64,000 bases of DNA. Origin: Aestuariispira ectoiniformans. Its GTDB lineage: Bacteria > Pseudomonadota > Alphaproteobacteria > UBA8366 > Aestuariispiraceae. The stretch covers positions 1,054,001 through 1,118,000 of the forward strand of contig NZ_CP062788.1 in NCBI RefSeq assembly GCF_025136295.1. The letters are read 5' to 3'. Below are positions 47,911 through 57,632 of the stretch, one piece after another. Position 1 is the stretch's first letter. Every line of letters starts with the position of its first letter. Below the pieces are notes generated by a model. The model searched no databases. It worked only from the letters and a program-made list of their open reading frames with translations, and was not told where the DNA came from. Position numbers and translations under genes: made by a program.

Positions 47911-49158
47911 ATGAACAAATATTCGATCTTCTCGCTCATGCGGAACGCGATGAGCTACCACGAGAAATGGCAAAAGGCCTGGCGCAGCCCGGACCCGAAG
48001 CCGTCTTACGATGTCATTATCGTCGGCGGTGGCGGTCATGGTCTGGCGACCGCCTATTATCTGGCAAAAGAATGCGGCATCACCAATGTTGCCGTGATCG
48101 AGAAGGGGTGGCTTGGCGGCGGTAATACCGGCCGTAACACCACGATTGTACGGTCGAACTATTTGTGGGACGAATCCGCAGGCATTTACGAACATGCAAT
48201 GAAATTGTGGGAAGGCCTGAGCCAGGACCTGAACTACAACGTCATGTTCTCCCAGCGCGGCCTGCTGCATCTGGCCCATAACGTCCACGACCTGCAGGAA
48301 ATCGGTCGTCGCGGCAACGCCATTCACCTCAACGGCATCGACAGCAAGTTCCTGACGCCGGCCCAGGTGAAGGAAATGGTGCCGCTGATGAATATCAACT
48401 GCCGCTATCCGGTCCTGGGCGCGCTGTTGCAGCCGCGCGGCGGTACGGCCCGCCATGATGCTGTTGCCTGGGGCTATGCCCGTGGCGCCGACAACATGGG
48501 TGTGGACATCATCCAGAACTGCGAAGTCACCGGCTTCCGGATCGAAAACGGCAAATGCCTGGGCGTGGAAACCACGCGCGGCTTTATCGGCGCAAAAAAA
48601 CGCGTCGGCGTCGTCACCGCCGGTCATTCCGGGGTGATGGCTGAAATGGCCGGTTTCCGTCTGCCGATCGAAAGCTTCCCGCTGCAGGCGATGGTCTCTG
48701 AGCCGCTGAAGCCCTGCATTGATACGGTGATCATGTCCGGTGCGGTTCACGTTTATATCAGCCAGTCCGACAAGGGCGAATTGGTCGTGGGCGCAGGGTC
48801 TGACAACTTTGTCTCCTATTCCCAGCGCGGCAGCTTTGACATGATCGACCACATCATCACGCCGATGGTGGAGCTGTTCCCCTTCACCTCGCGTCTGCGC
48901 ATGATGCGTCAGTGGGGCGGGATCGTGGATGTGACCGTCGACCGGTCGCCGGTCATCACCAAGACCCCGGTTGAAAACCTGATGTTCAACTGTGGCTGGG
49001 GTACGGGTGGCTTCAAATGCACGCCGGGTTCCGGCAACGTCTTCGCCCACAGCCTGGCGAATGGTGAACTGCACCCGATTGCAGCACCCTTCACCATGGA
49101 ACGTTTCAACAGCGGTGCGCTGGTCGACGAAGGTGCGGCCGCGGCCGTGGCCCACTAA
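47911..49158 (+). CDS. soxB: Heterotetrameric sarcosine oxidase beta subunit
   Basis: Catalytic FAD/FMN subunit that oxidises sarcosine. The 415-residue protein has the FAD motif GGGGHG (39-44) and the HDAVAWG motif (H182), whose histidine carries the covalent flavin in the family. An ATG at 47905 adds two residues, but the family starts at MNKYSIF, so 47911 is preferred. First gene of soxB-soxD-soxA-soxG, downstream of the GbdR-type regulatory region. Confidence 0.95.
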   Translation: MNKYSIFSLMRNAMSYHEKWQKAWRSPDPKPSYDVIIVGGGGHGLATAYYLAKECGITNVAVIEKGWLGGGNTGRNTTIVRSNYLWDESAGIYEHAMKLWEGLSQDLNYNVMFSQRGLLHLAHNVHDLQEIGRRGNAIHLNGIDSKFLTPAQVKEMVPLMNINCRYPVLGALLQPRGGTARHDAVAWGYARGADNMGVDIIQNCEVTGFRIENGKCLGVETTRGFIGAKKRVGVVTAGHSGVMAEMAGFRLPIESFPLQAMVSEPLKPCIDTVIMSGAVHVYISQSDKGELVVGAGSDNFVSYSQRGSFDMIDHIITPMVELFPFTSRLRMMRQWGGIVDVTVDRSPVITKTPVENLMFNCGWGTGGFKCTPGSGNVFAHSLANGELHPIAAPFTMERFNSGALVDEGAAAAVAH

Positions 49159-49178
49159 GACGCCGGGGAGGATTAGCC

Positions 49179-49487
49179 ATGCTTACGATTAAATGTCCTT
49201 GGTGTGAGGAAGAACGGGATCAGACCGAATTCACCACACATGGTGAGGCCCATATCGCACGCCCGGAAGACCCGAATGCACTGAGTGATGAGGAATGGGG
49301 CGATTACCTGTTCTTCCGCACCAACCCGAAAGGGATGCACCGCGAACGCTGGGTTCACGATCACGGCTGCCGTCGCTGGTTCAATATGCTGCGCCATACG
49401 GCCACCGATATCATCTATGCCACTTACAAACCGGGCGATCCGATTCCGGAACTGCCTGAAGACGTGAAGGACGGGGGCAAGAAATGA
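49179..49487 (+). CDS. soxD: Sarcosine oxidase delta subunit
   Basis: Small zinc-binding subunit. The 102-residue protein has the zinc ligands C6, C9, H59 and C63, matching the known delta-subunit pattern. Overlaps the soxA start as ATGA. Confidence 0.95.
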   Translation: MLTIKCPWCEEERDQTEFTTHGEAHIARPEDPNALSDEEWGDYLFFRTNPKGMHRERWVHDHGCRRWFNMLRHTATDIIYATYKPGDPIPELPEDVKDGGKK

Positions 49488-52400
49488 GCCAACAGAACCG
49501 TTTGAGCACTGGCGGCCGCGTCGACCGCAGCCGGAAAGTGCGCTTTACCTTCGAAGGTAAGTCTTATGAAGGTTTTGCCGGTGATACGCTGGCGTCCGCC
49601 TTGTTGGCGAACAACGTTCACCTGGTAGGCCGCAGCTTCAAATATCACCGCCCGCGCGGTGTGCTGACTGCCGGTTCCGAAGAGCCGAACGCGATTGTAC
49701 AGCTTGGTACCGGTGCGCGCACGGAGCCCAATACCCGTGCCCCGATGATCGAGCTTTACGACGGTCTGAACGCCAACCCGCAGAACTGCTGGCCGTCGGT
49801 CAACAGTGACATTGGCGAGATCAACAACAAGCTGTCCCGTTTCTTCCCGGCAGGCTTCTACTACAAGACATTCATGTGGCCGAAATCCATGTGGATGAAA
49901 TACGAGGAAGTCATCCGTCATTCCGCCGGTATGGGGGTTGCCCCGACCGAGGAAGACCCGGATAGCTATGCGACTAAGCATGTTCACTGCGACGTTCTGG
50001 TCGCGGGCGGTGGCCCGGCTGGCCTGGCGGCGGCTCTCGCTGCCGGTCGTTCCGGTGCCCGTGTCATCATTGCCGATGAGCATGGCGAATTTGGCGGGTC
50101 CCTTTTGGGTGATGCCGATGCCACCATCGACGGCAAACCGGCGATGGAATGGGTTGCGTCGGCTGTTGAAGAGCTGAAGGCGATGGAAGAAGTCACGGTT
50201 CTGCCGCGCACCACCGTCACGGCCTATTACGACCACAACTTCCTGACTGCCCTGGAACGTGTCACCGACCATCTGGGCCCGCAGGACAATACCGATATCC
50301 CGCGTCAGCGCTTCTGGCAGATCCGTGCCAAGGAAGTCGTCATCGCACAGGGTTCGGTCGAACGTCCGATGCTGTTCGGCGACAACGACCGTCCGGGTGT
50401 GATGCTGGCCAGTGCCGTCCGCACCTATATCAACCGTTTCGGCGTGCTGCCGGGCCGTGAAGTTGTTGTCTTCACCAACAATGACAGCGCCTATCGCACG
50501 GCGATTGACGCGGTGGCGGCCGGTGCAACTGTCCACGTGGTCGATACCCGCAAGGGGCCGAAAGGCGCGCTTGTCGAAAAGGCCCGCTCCCTGGGCGTGG
50601 ACGTTCACGACAATTGCGGCGTCATCGGCACCTGCGGCAAAAAGAAAGTGACTGGCGTGGACGTCATGGAACTGAACGAGGCCGGTGACGGCGTCGTTGG
50701 CTCCAGCTTCCACCTGAGCGCGGATATTGTTGCGATGTCCAGCGGCTGGACGCCGATGGTCAGCCTGTACAGCCAGGCGCGCGGCAAGCTGCGTTATGAC
50801 GAAGAGCTTTCCACCTTCCTGCCCGATCACTGTCAGTGGGCCAACCACAATGTCGGGGCCTGCAACGGTGACTTCACGCTGGAAGGCGCACTGTCCCAGG
50901 GCTTTGAAGCCGGTGCCAAATCCGCCAAGAATTGCGGTTTCGGCGACGGTGCCGCCCCGGCAACGCCGAAGGCACCGCAGGAAGCGGAAGAGCCGCTGCG
51001 CGTGCTGTGGTATATCCCGTCGGATAAACCGCTGGGCCGCAAGCGCAAGCATTTCCACGAGTTCCAGAATGATTCCACCGTGGCCGATATTCATATCGCC
51101 GCGCGGGAAGGTTTCATCTCCGTGGAGCATCTGAAACGTTACACGACCACCGGCATGGGCACCGACCAGGGCAAGACGTCCAACGTCAACGCCATCGGCA
51201 TCATGTCCGGCATTCGCCAGATCGCGCCGAATGCGGTGGGCACCACCACCTTCCGTCCGCCTTATACCCCGCTGACCTTCGGGGCGGCGACCGGCCATGG
51301 CGTGAAGGAATTGTTCCTGCAGAAGCGTAAATCGCCGATGCATCCGGCCCATGAGGCCCATGGTGCGGTCTATGAGGATGTGGGGGACTGGAAACGTCCG
51401 CGCTACTTCCCGAAAGATGGTGAAGACATGCACGCGGCTGTGCAGCGTGAATGCAAGCAGGTTCGTGAAACCGTCGGCATGCTCGACGCTACCACGCTTG
51501 GCAAGATCGATATTCAGGGGCCAGATGCGGCCAAATTCCTGAATATGATCTATACCAATGCCTGGCTGAAACTGGGTGTCGGCAAGGCCCGTTACGGCCT
51601 GATGTGTAATGAACACGGTATGGTCTTCGACGATGGTGTGACCACGCGTCTGGGCGAAAACCACTTCCACATGACCACGACCACCGGCGGTGCCGGGCGT
51701 GTGGCCAACTGGCTGGAGGAATGGCTGCAGACCGAATGGCCGGAAATGGAGGTCTATTGTACCTCTGTGACCGAACAATGGGCGGTGATGGGCCTGAACG
51801 GTCCGATGTCCCGCGATCTGCTGTCGGAACTGTGCGACGACATTGACCTGAGCGGCGAGAGCTTCAAGTTCATGGAAATGCGCGAAGGTCACGTGGCCGG
51901 TGTTCCGGCCCGTGTCTACCGGATCAGCTTCACCGGCGAACTGGCGTTCGAGATCAACGTGCCGGCCCGTTATGGCCTGCATGTCTGGAACGCGCTGATC
52001 GAGGCCGGTAAGAAATACGACCTGGTTCTGTATGGTACCGAATCCATGCACGTGCTGCGTGCGGAGAAGGGCTTCATCATTGCCGGTCAGGACACGGATG
52101 GTTCCGTGACCCCGATGGACCTGGACATGAGCTGGATCGTTGGCAAGAACAAGGAAGACTTCCTGGGCCGCCGTTCCTTCGCCCGTTCCGATACCTCGCG
52201 CGAAGGCCGCAAGCAGATGGTCGGTATCCTGACCGAAGACCCGAATGTGGTCCTGCCGGAAGGCGCACATGTGGTTAAGGAACTGAAGGATAAGCCGCCG
52301 ATGGAGATGCTCGGTCATATCTCCTCCAGTTATATGAGCCCGAACTGTGGCCGGTCCATCGCAATGGGCCTGATCAAGGACGGTTTCAAACTGAAGGGGC

Positions 52401-52498
52401 AGAGCTTCTATGTGCCGTTGATTGATGGCGCGACCCATAAGGTAACCATTACCGATCCGATTTTCTTCGATAAGGAAGGGGTACGGTCCCGTGGCTAA
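49484..52498 (+). CDS. soxA: Sarcosine oxidase alpha subunit
   Basis: Large subunit, 1004 residues. The N-terminal part is a ferredoxin-like fold (FTFEGKSYEGFAGDTLASALLAN). The middle is a dinucleotide-binding domain with GGGPAG (175-180). The C-terminal third is a folate-binding GcvT-like domain, where the methyl carbon is trapped as methylene-THF. This is the full length for tetrameric enzymes. Links sarcosine breakdown to the same folate pool used by GcvT. Confidence 0.96.
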   Translation: MSQQNRLSTGGRVDRSRKVRFTFEGKSYEGFAGDTLASALLANNVHLVGRSFKYHRPRGVLTAGSEEPNAIVQLGTGARTEPNTRAPMIELYDGLNANPQNCWPSVNSDIGEINNKLSRFFPAGFYYKTFMWPKSMWMKYEEVIRHSAGMGVAPTEEDPDSYATKHVHCDVLVAGGGPAGLAAALAAGRSGARVIIADEHGEFGGSLLGDADATIDGKPAMEWVASAVEELKAMEEVTVLPRTTVTAYYDHNFLTALERVTDHLGPQDNTDIPRQRFWQIRAKEVVIAQGSVERPMLFGDNDRPGVMLASAVRTYINRFGVLPGREVVVFTNNDSAYRTAIDAVAAGATVHVVDTRKGPKGALVEKARSLGVDVHDNCGVIGTCGKKKVTGVDVMELNEAGDGVVGSSFHLSADIVAMSSGWTPMVSLYSQARGKLRYDEELSTFLPDHCQWANHNVGACNGDFTLEGALSQGFEAGAKSAKNCGFGDGAAPATPKAPQEAEEPLRVLWYIPSDKPLGRKRKHFHEFQNDSTVADIHIAAREGFISVEHLKRYTTTGMGTDQGKTSNVNAIGIMSGIRQIAPNAVGTTTFRPPYTPLTFGAATGHGVKELFLQKRKSPMHPAHEAHGAVYEDVGDWKRPRYFPKDGEDMHAAVQRECKQVRETVGMLDATTLGKIDIQGPDAAKFLNMIYTNAWLKLGVGKARYGLMCNEHGMVFDDGVTTRLGENHFHMTTTTGGAGRVANWLEEWLQTEWPEMEVYCTSVTEQWAVMGLNGPMSRDLLSELCDDIDLSGESFKFMEMREGHVAGVPARVYRISFTGELAFEINVPARYGLHVWNALIEAGKKYDLVLYGTESMHVLRAEKGFIIAGQDTDGSVTPMDLDMSWIVGKNKEDFLGRRSFARSDTSREGRKQMVGILTEDPNVVLPEGAHVVKELKDKPPMEMLGHISSSYMSPNCGRSIAMGLIKDGFKLKGQSFYVPLIDGATHKVTITDPIFFDKEGVRSRG

Positions 52499-53063
52499 CA
52501 GCATTACCAAAACCAGCCCGCTGGACGGGCTCGCCAAACCGGCGGGCAGCAATGTCCGTATGGAAGAACGGCCCTTCGTCGGCAAGGTCACCCTGCGCGG
52601 CAATCCGGAAGACAAGAAATTCCTGAAAGCCGTGGAAGATGTGCTGGGCGTGGCGCTGCCGCTGAAACCCTGCAGCTTCAACAGCGGTGCCACCTATACC
52701 GCCTATTGGGTGGGGCCGGATGAATGGCAGATCTATACGCCGGAAGACGGTCAGAATGCCTTGGTCACGGCCCTGCGTGCGGCTCTCGAAGGCATGCACA
52801 GCCAGGTTGTTGACGTCAGCGACTATTACGTGGTGATCCGGATCAGCGGCCCGGCTGCCCGTGAGGTGCTGATGAAGGGCTCGCCTCTGGATGTGCACCC
52901 GCGTGCTTTCCAGGCAGGCCAGGTTCGCGGCACGCGCTTTGCCAATGCCACGATCCAGTTGTCCCAGGTCGACGATGCACCGACCTTCGACGTGCAGATC
53001 CGTTGGTCCTTTGCCGAATATCTGTGGAATTACTTCCTGGAAGCGGCAAAAGAATTCGGCTGA
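52491..53063 (+). CDS. soxG: Sarcosine oxidase gamma subunit
   Basis: A 190-residue subunit with the expected YWVGPDEWQIYTPED and SGPAAREVLMKGSPLDVH segments. Starts at a GTG that overlaps the soxA stop by eight bases, with AAGGAAGGGG upstream. Last gene of the operon, followed by a clear terminator. Confidence 0.92.
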   Translation: MANSITKTSPLDGLAKPAGSNVRMEERPFVGKVTLRGNPEDKKFLKAVEDVLGVALPLKPCSFNSGATYTAYWVGPDEWQIYTPEDGQNALVTALRAALEGMHSQVVDVSDYYVVIRISGPAAREVLMKGSPLDVHPRAFQAGQVRGTRFANATIQLSQVDDAPTFDVQIRWSFAEYLWNYFLEAAKEFG

Positions 53064-53088
53064 GCCCTGGCGTCAGACTGAAACAGGA

Positions 53089-53116
53089 AACGCGGTCCTT
53101 CGGGGCCGCGTTTTTT
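53089..53116. terminator. Bidirectional terminator between soxG and the 617-residue membrane gene
   Basis: AACGCGGTCC pairs with GGGCCGCGTT around a TTCG tetraloop, followed by TTTT on the plus strand. The minus-strand side has a shorter T-rich stretch. Confidence 0.8.
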
Positions 53117-53134
53117 GTTTGGGGACGGGGAACA

Positions 53135-54988
53135 TTACCCCGGTGATCCGAAAAACTGGAAGAAGCTGCTTCGTTGGGATGCTTTCGGGGCTTCGTTTGG
53201 CCTGGTCCTCTGGAAGGGGTTATACAGGACGAGGCCGATGACGAGCGGCGTGATGGCGCTGCTGGCGATAAAGGCCAGGGCCTTGGGGTTGCCGATGATA
53301 TCGCCTTTGAAATGGACGAAGGCGGCCACGGCGCAACCGGCAACCGAGAAGGCGACCAGGAGAACGACGTGATGCAGGAGGAATGGCCGCCGTCCGACAA
53401 CCAGCCGGAAACAGGCGAATCCCACGGCGGCCCCGAGGAGAGCGCTGACATGGGCATAGAGCTTGCTGTTTTCGAACAGGATTATCCCGGACCGTCCACT
53501 GTATTCGAAGTATAGGCCGCAGAGGTAGGTTGCGAATATCACTGACGCCCAGGCACCGATGAAGGTTTTCACCCAGTCCAGCAACTTGAAGCGAATATCG
53601 CTGTCGTGGAACGCGATGTTGCGCTGTTCGTTCATGCAGAGCATTCCGACGAAATAGCCCCCGATCAGCGCGCTGGCGTTCATGGCGACGCTTGTCACGA
53701 TGGCAACCTCGAAGTCTTTGATAAAGCCGACGGTCGTCAGCACCATCACAATGGCGGTTATAGCGATGATGGCGACGATCATGCTGATGATCAGCGTATC
53801 GCTGTTCGGGCGGTTATTGACCGTGCCGCTATATGTCAGGCCGATCCCGCGCAACAGGATTTCCGGCTGTTTGACCTTGGTGGAAAAGGTAACGAGGACA
53901 GAGACCTTGATGAGGCGGTTCAAAAGGCTGTTGCACTGCTTGCGGATATCCCGCAGTTCCTGGAACAGGCATTCAACAAGTTTCAGTTCCACATCGCCGA
54001 CGCTGTCGTCCCCCTGGATTGCGTGGAGGATATTGTCGAGAACGGTGAAGGCGAGAAGCGGACTGCCCTCCCGATCCACATGCGCCGCGCTATGGACGGT
54101 TTCCAGATCGACATTGGAACGGTTGGCGACGAGCTTGACGGTCTTCGCCGTCTTCACCGCCTTCTTGCGAATTTCCCGGAGGCCGTCATCAATCTCGCGC
54201 AGTTCATCCTTGAAGGGCATGAGCGCGCGTTCCAGCGACAGTGACAGGCGGGACTGGTCCAGCCGCCATTTCAGAAATTCCAGGCGCGGGTAGATTTCCA
54301 GAAAGTTCTGGTCATGGGGCAATTCCAATTCGCCGGGGAAGATTTTGGGTTTCGAGGCATCGGCGCCGAACTGCTGAAGGAATGTCTTGATGTCTTCCTT
54401 GGGCGGCTGAAAGCTGTTGAAATCCTTGGTCAGCGCGTCAACAACCAGGGTTGCCCGGGATGGAATCAGGGCCGCCTGTTGCAGGCCGCGCCGGAACCGG
54501 GGCTCCAGATGCGGGATCGTCAGGAAGCCGAGGGCGACTGTGACGCCATAGGCAAGCGGACTGGTCCGGTCCGCGTCATAGACGGGAAGCGTGGCGATGA
54601 TCTTACCCAGCATGGGCATGTCGCCCAATGTCATCAACAAAGTGGGATAGGCATAAATGAACAGGACGATGCCACAGCCGAACAGGCCGTAAACGACGCT
54701 CCAGAAACCGAATTGCAGCCAGGTTGTGAAATTGCGCGCGGGCCTGGGGGGATAACCCGCCGGTTTGATCCTGTCGTCTGCCCAGAGAGAAAACCGGTGC
54801 ATATAGAAAAGAAAGACAATTGCGAGCACAACAGTCAGGGGGATGATCTCACCAAGGGTTCCCCCGAACATGGATTGATTGTTGGCAAGCACGTCACTGA
54901 CAACATTGGATTGAAAGCTGCCGACGTTGTCCAGACTGAACAACACCAATGCCCCGATCAGAAGAGCGACTGTAACACCGATCGACAT
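53135..54988 (-). CDS. Unrecognised 617-residue multi-pass membrane protein
   Basis: I do not recognise this family. The N-terminal 160 residues hold about four hydrophobic segments. A soluble, helical middle region (about 165-390) contains charged heptad-like stretches such as LMPFKDELREIDDGLREIRKKAVK. The C-terminal 220 residues hold about six more membrane segments. The middle domain could be a cytosolic regulator or sensor. A strong ribosome site GGGAGGG precedes the ATG. It is single and convergent with soxG; the next gene upstream is an orphan binding protein on the other strand. Confidence 0.75.
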   Translation of the reverse strand: MSIGVTVALLIGALVLFSLDNVGSFQSNVVSDVLANNQSMFGGTLGEIIPLTVVLAIVFLFYMHRFSLWADDRIKPAGYPPRPARNFTTWLQFGFWSVVYGLFGCGIVLFIYAYPTLLMTLGDMPMLGKIIATLPVYDADRTSPLAYGVTVALGFLTIPHLEPRFRRGLQQAALIPSRATLVVDALTKDFNSFQPPKEDIKTFLQQFGADASKPKIFPGELELPHDQNFLEIYPRLEFLKWRLDQSRLSLSLERALMPFKDELREIDDGLREIRKKAVKTAKTVKLVANRSNVDLETVHSAAHVDREGSPLLAFTVLDNILHAIQGDDSVGDVELKLVECLFQELRDIRKQCNSLLNRLIKVSVLVTFSTKVKQPEILLRGIGLTYSGTVNNRPNSDTLIISMIVAIIAITAIVMVLTTVGFIKDFEVAIVTSVAMNASALIGGYFVGMLCMNEQRNIAFHDSDIRFKLLDWVKTFIGAWASVIFATYLCGLYFEYSGRSGIILFENSKLYAHVSALLGAAVGFACFRLVVGRRPFLLHHVVLLVAFSVAGCAVAAFVHFKGDIIGNPKALAFIASSAITPLVIGLVLYNPFQRTRPNEAPKASQRSSFFQFFGSPG

Positions 54989-55125
54989 GCATCCCTCCCA
55001 TCTGTCAATCGACGGACCACATCCCCTTTGGCTGGTGGTGGCATTATGCTACCATAATAATAGATAGAATGCTATCTTGTTAGCGGGGATTGTATTTCGG
55101 GCTTTTCCCCAGGGGAGGTGGCGAC

Positions 55126-56079
55126 ATGATGAAGGGATGGACCATCCGGTGTCTGACTGTGGTTTTCTGCTGTCTTGGCGCGGTCCCGATGGCGTCCGGG
55201 GCGTCGGATGACATTCTCCGGATCGGCATCCGGACCGACGCGCCGCCTTTTTCCTACCGGGAGATTGCGCGGGACGGCCGGCATACCGGAAAACCCGCGG
55301 GCTATTCGGTGGAATTGTGCCGCCAATTCGCCGAAGTTGCTGGGCTGCGGGCAGTCTATGTGGATGTGGACACCCGGACCCGCTTCAGGAACCTGGGGCT
55401 GCCGGGGGACAGGGGGATTGATATCCTCTGTGGGGCGACAACAGTGACCCTCAACATCCTGCAAGACTTCGATGTTTCCTTTTATACCTTCCTGACGGCG
55501 ACCACCTTCATGTCCAGTCAGGGGCTGGAACAGATTCTCGATGATGACGAGGGTAAGCAAATTCGTGTGCGATACCGCTCAGATACGACGTCGCGCCCCG
55601 GTGAGAAGCGTTGGCAGAATGATACACGGCGTCAGTTGAGCAGGCTTTTGGGGGTGAAGGCGGGCAGGTTGGACTTTCTCTCGCTGTCCAGTCATTGGGG
55701 GGCGGTCAAGGGCCTGAAAGGAGCGGCTGCGGGGAAAGGTGGCTTTGACCTTTATATCGGGGACCGCCCGATTTTAAGCTGGCTGGTCAAGGACGATCCA
55801 TCCACAAGGCCGCTGGGAATCTATGTCAGCAAGGATGTCCTGACGGTGCAGCCCTATGCCTTGATCCTGCCGAAATGCAGTAACCGGCTGCTGGCCCTGA
55901 ACCGGTTTCTGGCCGGTATGTTCCTGGATCAAAAGTTCCAGCGGCGCTGGCGGGAGCGGTTCGGCTATGACTACGATGCCGGTTTTGCAAAGCTGATGCG
56001 TTTTCAGACCCTGGTGCCGGATGGGGTGAAGGCCGAACCTCGATCTTCACCCTGTGGCAGACGGAACCATGCAGGGTAA
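55126..56079 (+). CDS. Orphan periplasmic solute-binding protein (SBP_bac_3 family)
   Basis: A 317-residue exported protein, longer than the other three orphan proteins in the window. Signal peptide ends near ASG. The mature part shows RIGIRTDAPPFSYRE, AGYSVELCRQFAEVAGL and the arginine-rich middle VRYRSDTTSRPGEKRWQ, which is an unusual insertion. ILCGATTVTLNILQDFDVSFYTF is the hinge region. The end is arginine-rich. No transport genes adjacent; the ligand is unknown. Start at MMKGW has AGGGGAGG upstream. Confidence 0.78.
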   Translation: MMKGWTIRCLTVVFCCLGAVPMASGASDDILRIGIRTDAPPFSYREIARDGRHTGKPAGYSVELCRQFAEVAGLRAVYVDVDTRTRFRNLGLPGDRGIDILCGATTVTLNILQDFDVSFYTFLTATTFMSSQGLEQILDDDEGKQIRVRYRSDTTSRPGEKRWQNDTRRQLSRLLGVKAGRLDFLSLSSHWGAVKGLKGAAAGKGGFDLYIGDRPILSWLVKDDPSTRPLGIYVSKDVLTVQPYALILPKCSNRLLALNRFLAGMFLDQKFQRRWRERFGYDYDAGFAKLMRFQTLVPDGVKAEPRSSPCGRRNHAG

Positions 56080-56087
56080 GGCGCCCG

Positions 56088-57014
56088 TCAGCCATTGGAA
56101 ATGGCGGCGATGCGGCGACGGCGTATCAGGCCCAATGCCTGTATCATGCCCAGGGTAACCAGTGCCATGCCTGCCAGTTCGAGCGGTCCCGGAGTTTCAC
56201 CCAGTATCGGATAGGCGAAGACGATGGCCGCGCCCGGCACCAGGGCGGAGAAGATGGCCCCCCGGCCTGCGCCTAGAAGGGAGACGGCTTTGGAGTAAAG
56301 CAGCAAGGCCAGGAACGAGGCGCAGATGCCTTGGAACCCGCCTTGCAACAGCAATTCCTGCCACGGGGCTTGTCGTAACGGCACACCACCTGTCGCCACC
56401 AGATAGAGCGGCAGATAGGCGATCATGGATGTTACCGCCACCAGTGCGGTGGCATGCAAGGGGGGCACGGACCAGCGCTTTACCAGAACCGTATAGCTGG
56501 CCCAGAGGACCCCGCTGCCGATGAACAGCAGGTCGCCAATCCAACTGTCGTTGCCATTCGCACCTGCCGACCAGTTATTGAGCCCGATCAGGAGTACGCC
56601 GCCGAGAAGGGTGAAAAGCCCCAGGGCGCGCCGTCCCGGATGCTCACCCAGTAACCACCATCCGCCGAGGGTGGTGCACATCAGCATGACCGCCGGTCCG
56701 ATTGCGCCGCTATGCCCGGCTGGTGCGAAGGTCAGACCGGCGATTGTGACGAGGACATAAGGGATGCCCGCCCCGGTCGCCAGCAGCAGGACCTGCCACA
56801 GCCGCAATCCGCCCAATCCCTTTTTCATGATCAGCGGCAAGAGTAGCAATCCCGCAACGCCAAAGCGCAACGCCGCAATATCCGTCGGCCCAAGTGACTG
56901 GCCAACGCCCAGCTTCGAAACGACGGGCCAGGCCCCCCAGATGATTGCCGCCAGCGTGCCGCAGGCGATCCCCGTCAAAAAACCGCCATCGGCAACCGTT
57001 TTCCCTGTCTTCAT
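56088..57014 (-). CDS. EamA (DMT) family transporter
   Basis: A 308-residue inner-membrane protein of ten predicted segments in two repeats of the EamA type. Markers are IWGAWPVVSKLG at the start, LRFGVAGLLLLPL, and the second repeat GVLWASYTVLVKRW. Members export amino acids, metabolites or act as permeases; the substrate is unknown. Divergent from the cupredoxin and iron permease genes, sharing a 240-base gap with inverted repeats. Confidence 0.85.
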   Translation of the reverse strand: MKTGKTVADGGFLTGIACGTLAAIIWGAWPVVSKLGVGQSLGPTDIAALRFGVAGLLLLPLIMKKGLGGLRLWQVLLLATGAGIPYVLVTIAGLTFAPAGHSGAIGPAVMLMCTTLGGWWLLGEHPGRRALGLFTLLGGVLLIGLNNWSAGANGNDSWIGDLLFIGSGVLWASYTVLVKRWSVPPLHATALVAVTSMIAYLPLYLVATGGVPLRQAPWQELLLQGGFQGICASFLALLLYSKAVSLLGAGRGAIFSALVPGAAIVFAYPILGETPGPLELAGMALVTLGMIQALGLIRRRRIAAISNG

Positions 57015-57100
57015 AATACAACCCTTCCAGGTTTTTGCTGTTATTTTAGGGGACTAGGTTATGGCTCCCTTTGTGATAACAGGTCGCATTTGTTGGCGGG

Positions 57101-57121
57101 TTTTGCGGAGAAATCGCAAAA
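57101..57121. promoter_or_regulatory. Inverted repeat TTTTGCG-N7-CGCAAAA
   Basis: A perfect seven-base inverted repeat in the gap between the EamA and cupredoxin genes. With TGGCCTTAAGGCCA (57201-57214) and GAAATTGCGAATGCGTTGC nearby, it suggests iron-responsive control, but the regulator is not known. Confidence 0.45.
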
Positions 57122-57200
57122 TTCACCCGTCATTTGCGAAAGGAAAAACGTCTATTGAAATTGCGAATGCGTTGCAGTAGAAGTGTCCCAGGCTGTAGAA

Positions 57201-57214
57201 TGGCCTTAAGGCCA
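57201..57214. promoter_or_regulatory. Perfect palindrome upstream of the iron-uptake genes
   Basis: TGGCCTTAAGGCCA, a perfect 14-base palindrome 40 bases before the cupredoxin start. It could be an operator. Confidence 0.4.
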
Positions 57215-57254
57215 AAAAACTGTAGTTCAAGTAATGTTGAAGGAACGCATTCAA

Positions 57255-57596
57255 ATGACCAAAACGTTTTCCCTTTTCGCATCCGTACTCGCACTGGGCG
57301 TCGTGGCCGCACTGCCCGCGCAGGCGGACGGCGTCAAGACATTCGAACTGACGATCAAAGATCACAAATTCCAGCCGGAGCGTCTTGTGGTGCCGGCGGG
57401 TGAGGATTTCGTCGTTGTCGTCAAGAATGAAGACGACACTCCGGAAGAGTTCGAAAGCCATGATTTGCACCGGGAAAAGGTGATCAACGGTCATTCCACG
57501 GGCAAGGTCCGCCTTGGCGGGTTGAAACCCGGTGAATATGCCTTTGTCGGCGAGTTTCACGAAGACACCGCCAAAGGTGTGATCGTCGCGGAATAA
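57255..57596 (+). CDS. Periplasmic cupredoxin-like protein, iron uptake partner
   Basis: A 113-residue exported protein with a signal peptide ending near AQA. The cupredoxin fold is suggested by KTFELTIKDHKFQPERLVVPAGEDFVVVVKN. The usual type 1 copper cysteine is missing: the last loop reads GEYAFVGEFHEDTAKG. Candidate metal ligands are H37, E66, H69 and H102. It precedes an FTR1 permease by 36 bases, so it probably binds iron or copper to deliver or oxidise Fe(II). Confidence 0.78.
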   Translation: MTKTFSLFASVLALGVVAALPAQADGVKTFELTIKDHKFQPERLVVPAGEDFVVVVKNEDDTPEEFESHDLHREKVINGHSTGKVRLGGLKPGEYAFVGEFHEDTAKGVIVAE

Positions 57597-57632
57597 TCGA
57601 CCAACCTCCAAACAGACCACAGGACATCCATC

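Noticed and set aside
49424-52693. 1089-codon open frame on the minus strand
   Set aside because: It is antisense to soxA and soxG, which have strong family motifs; its own sequence has low-complexity His/Gly/Arg runs.
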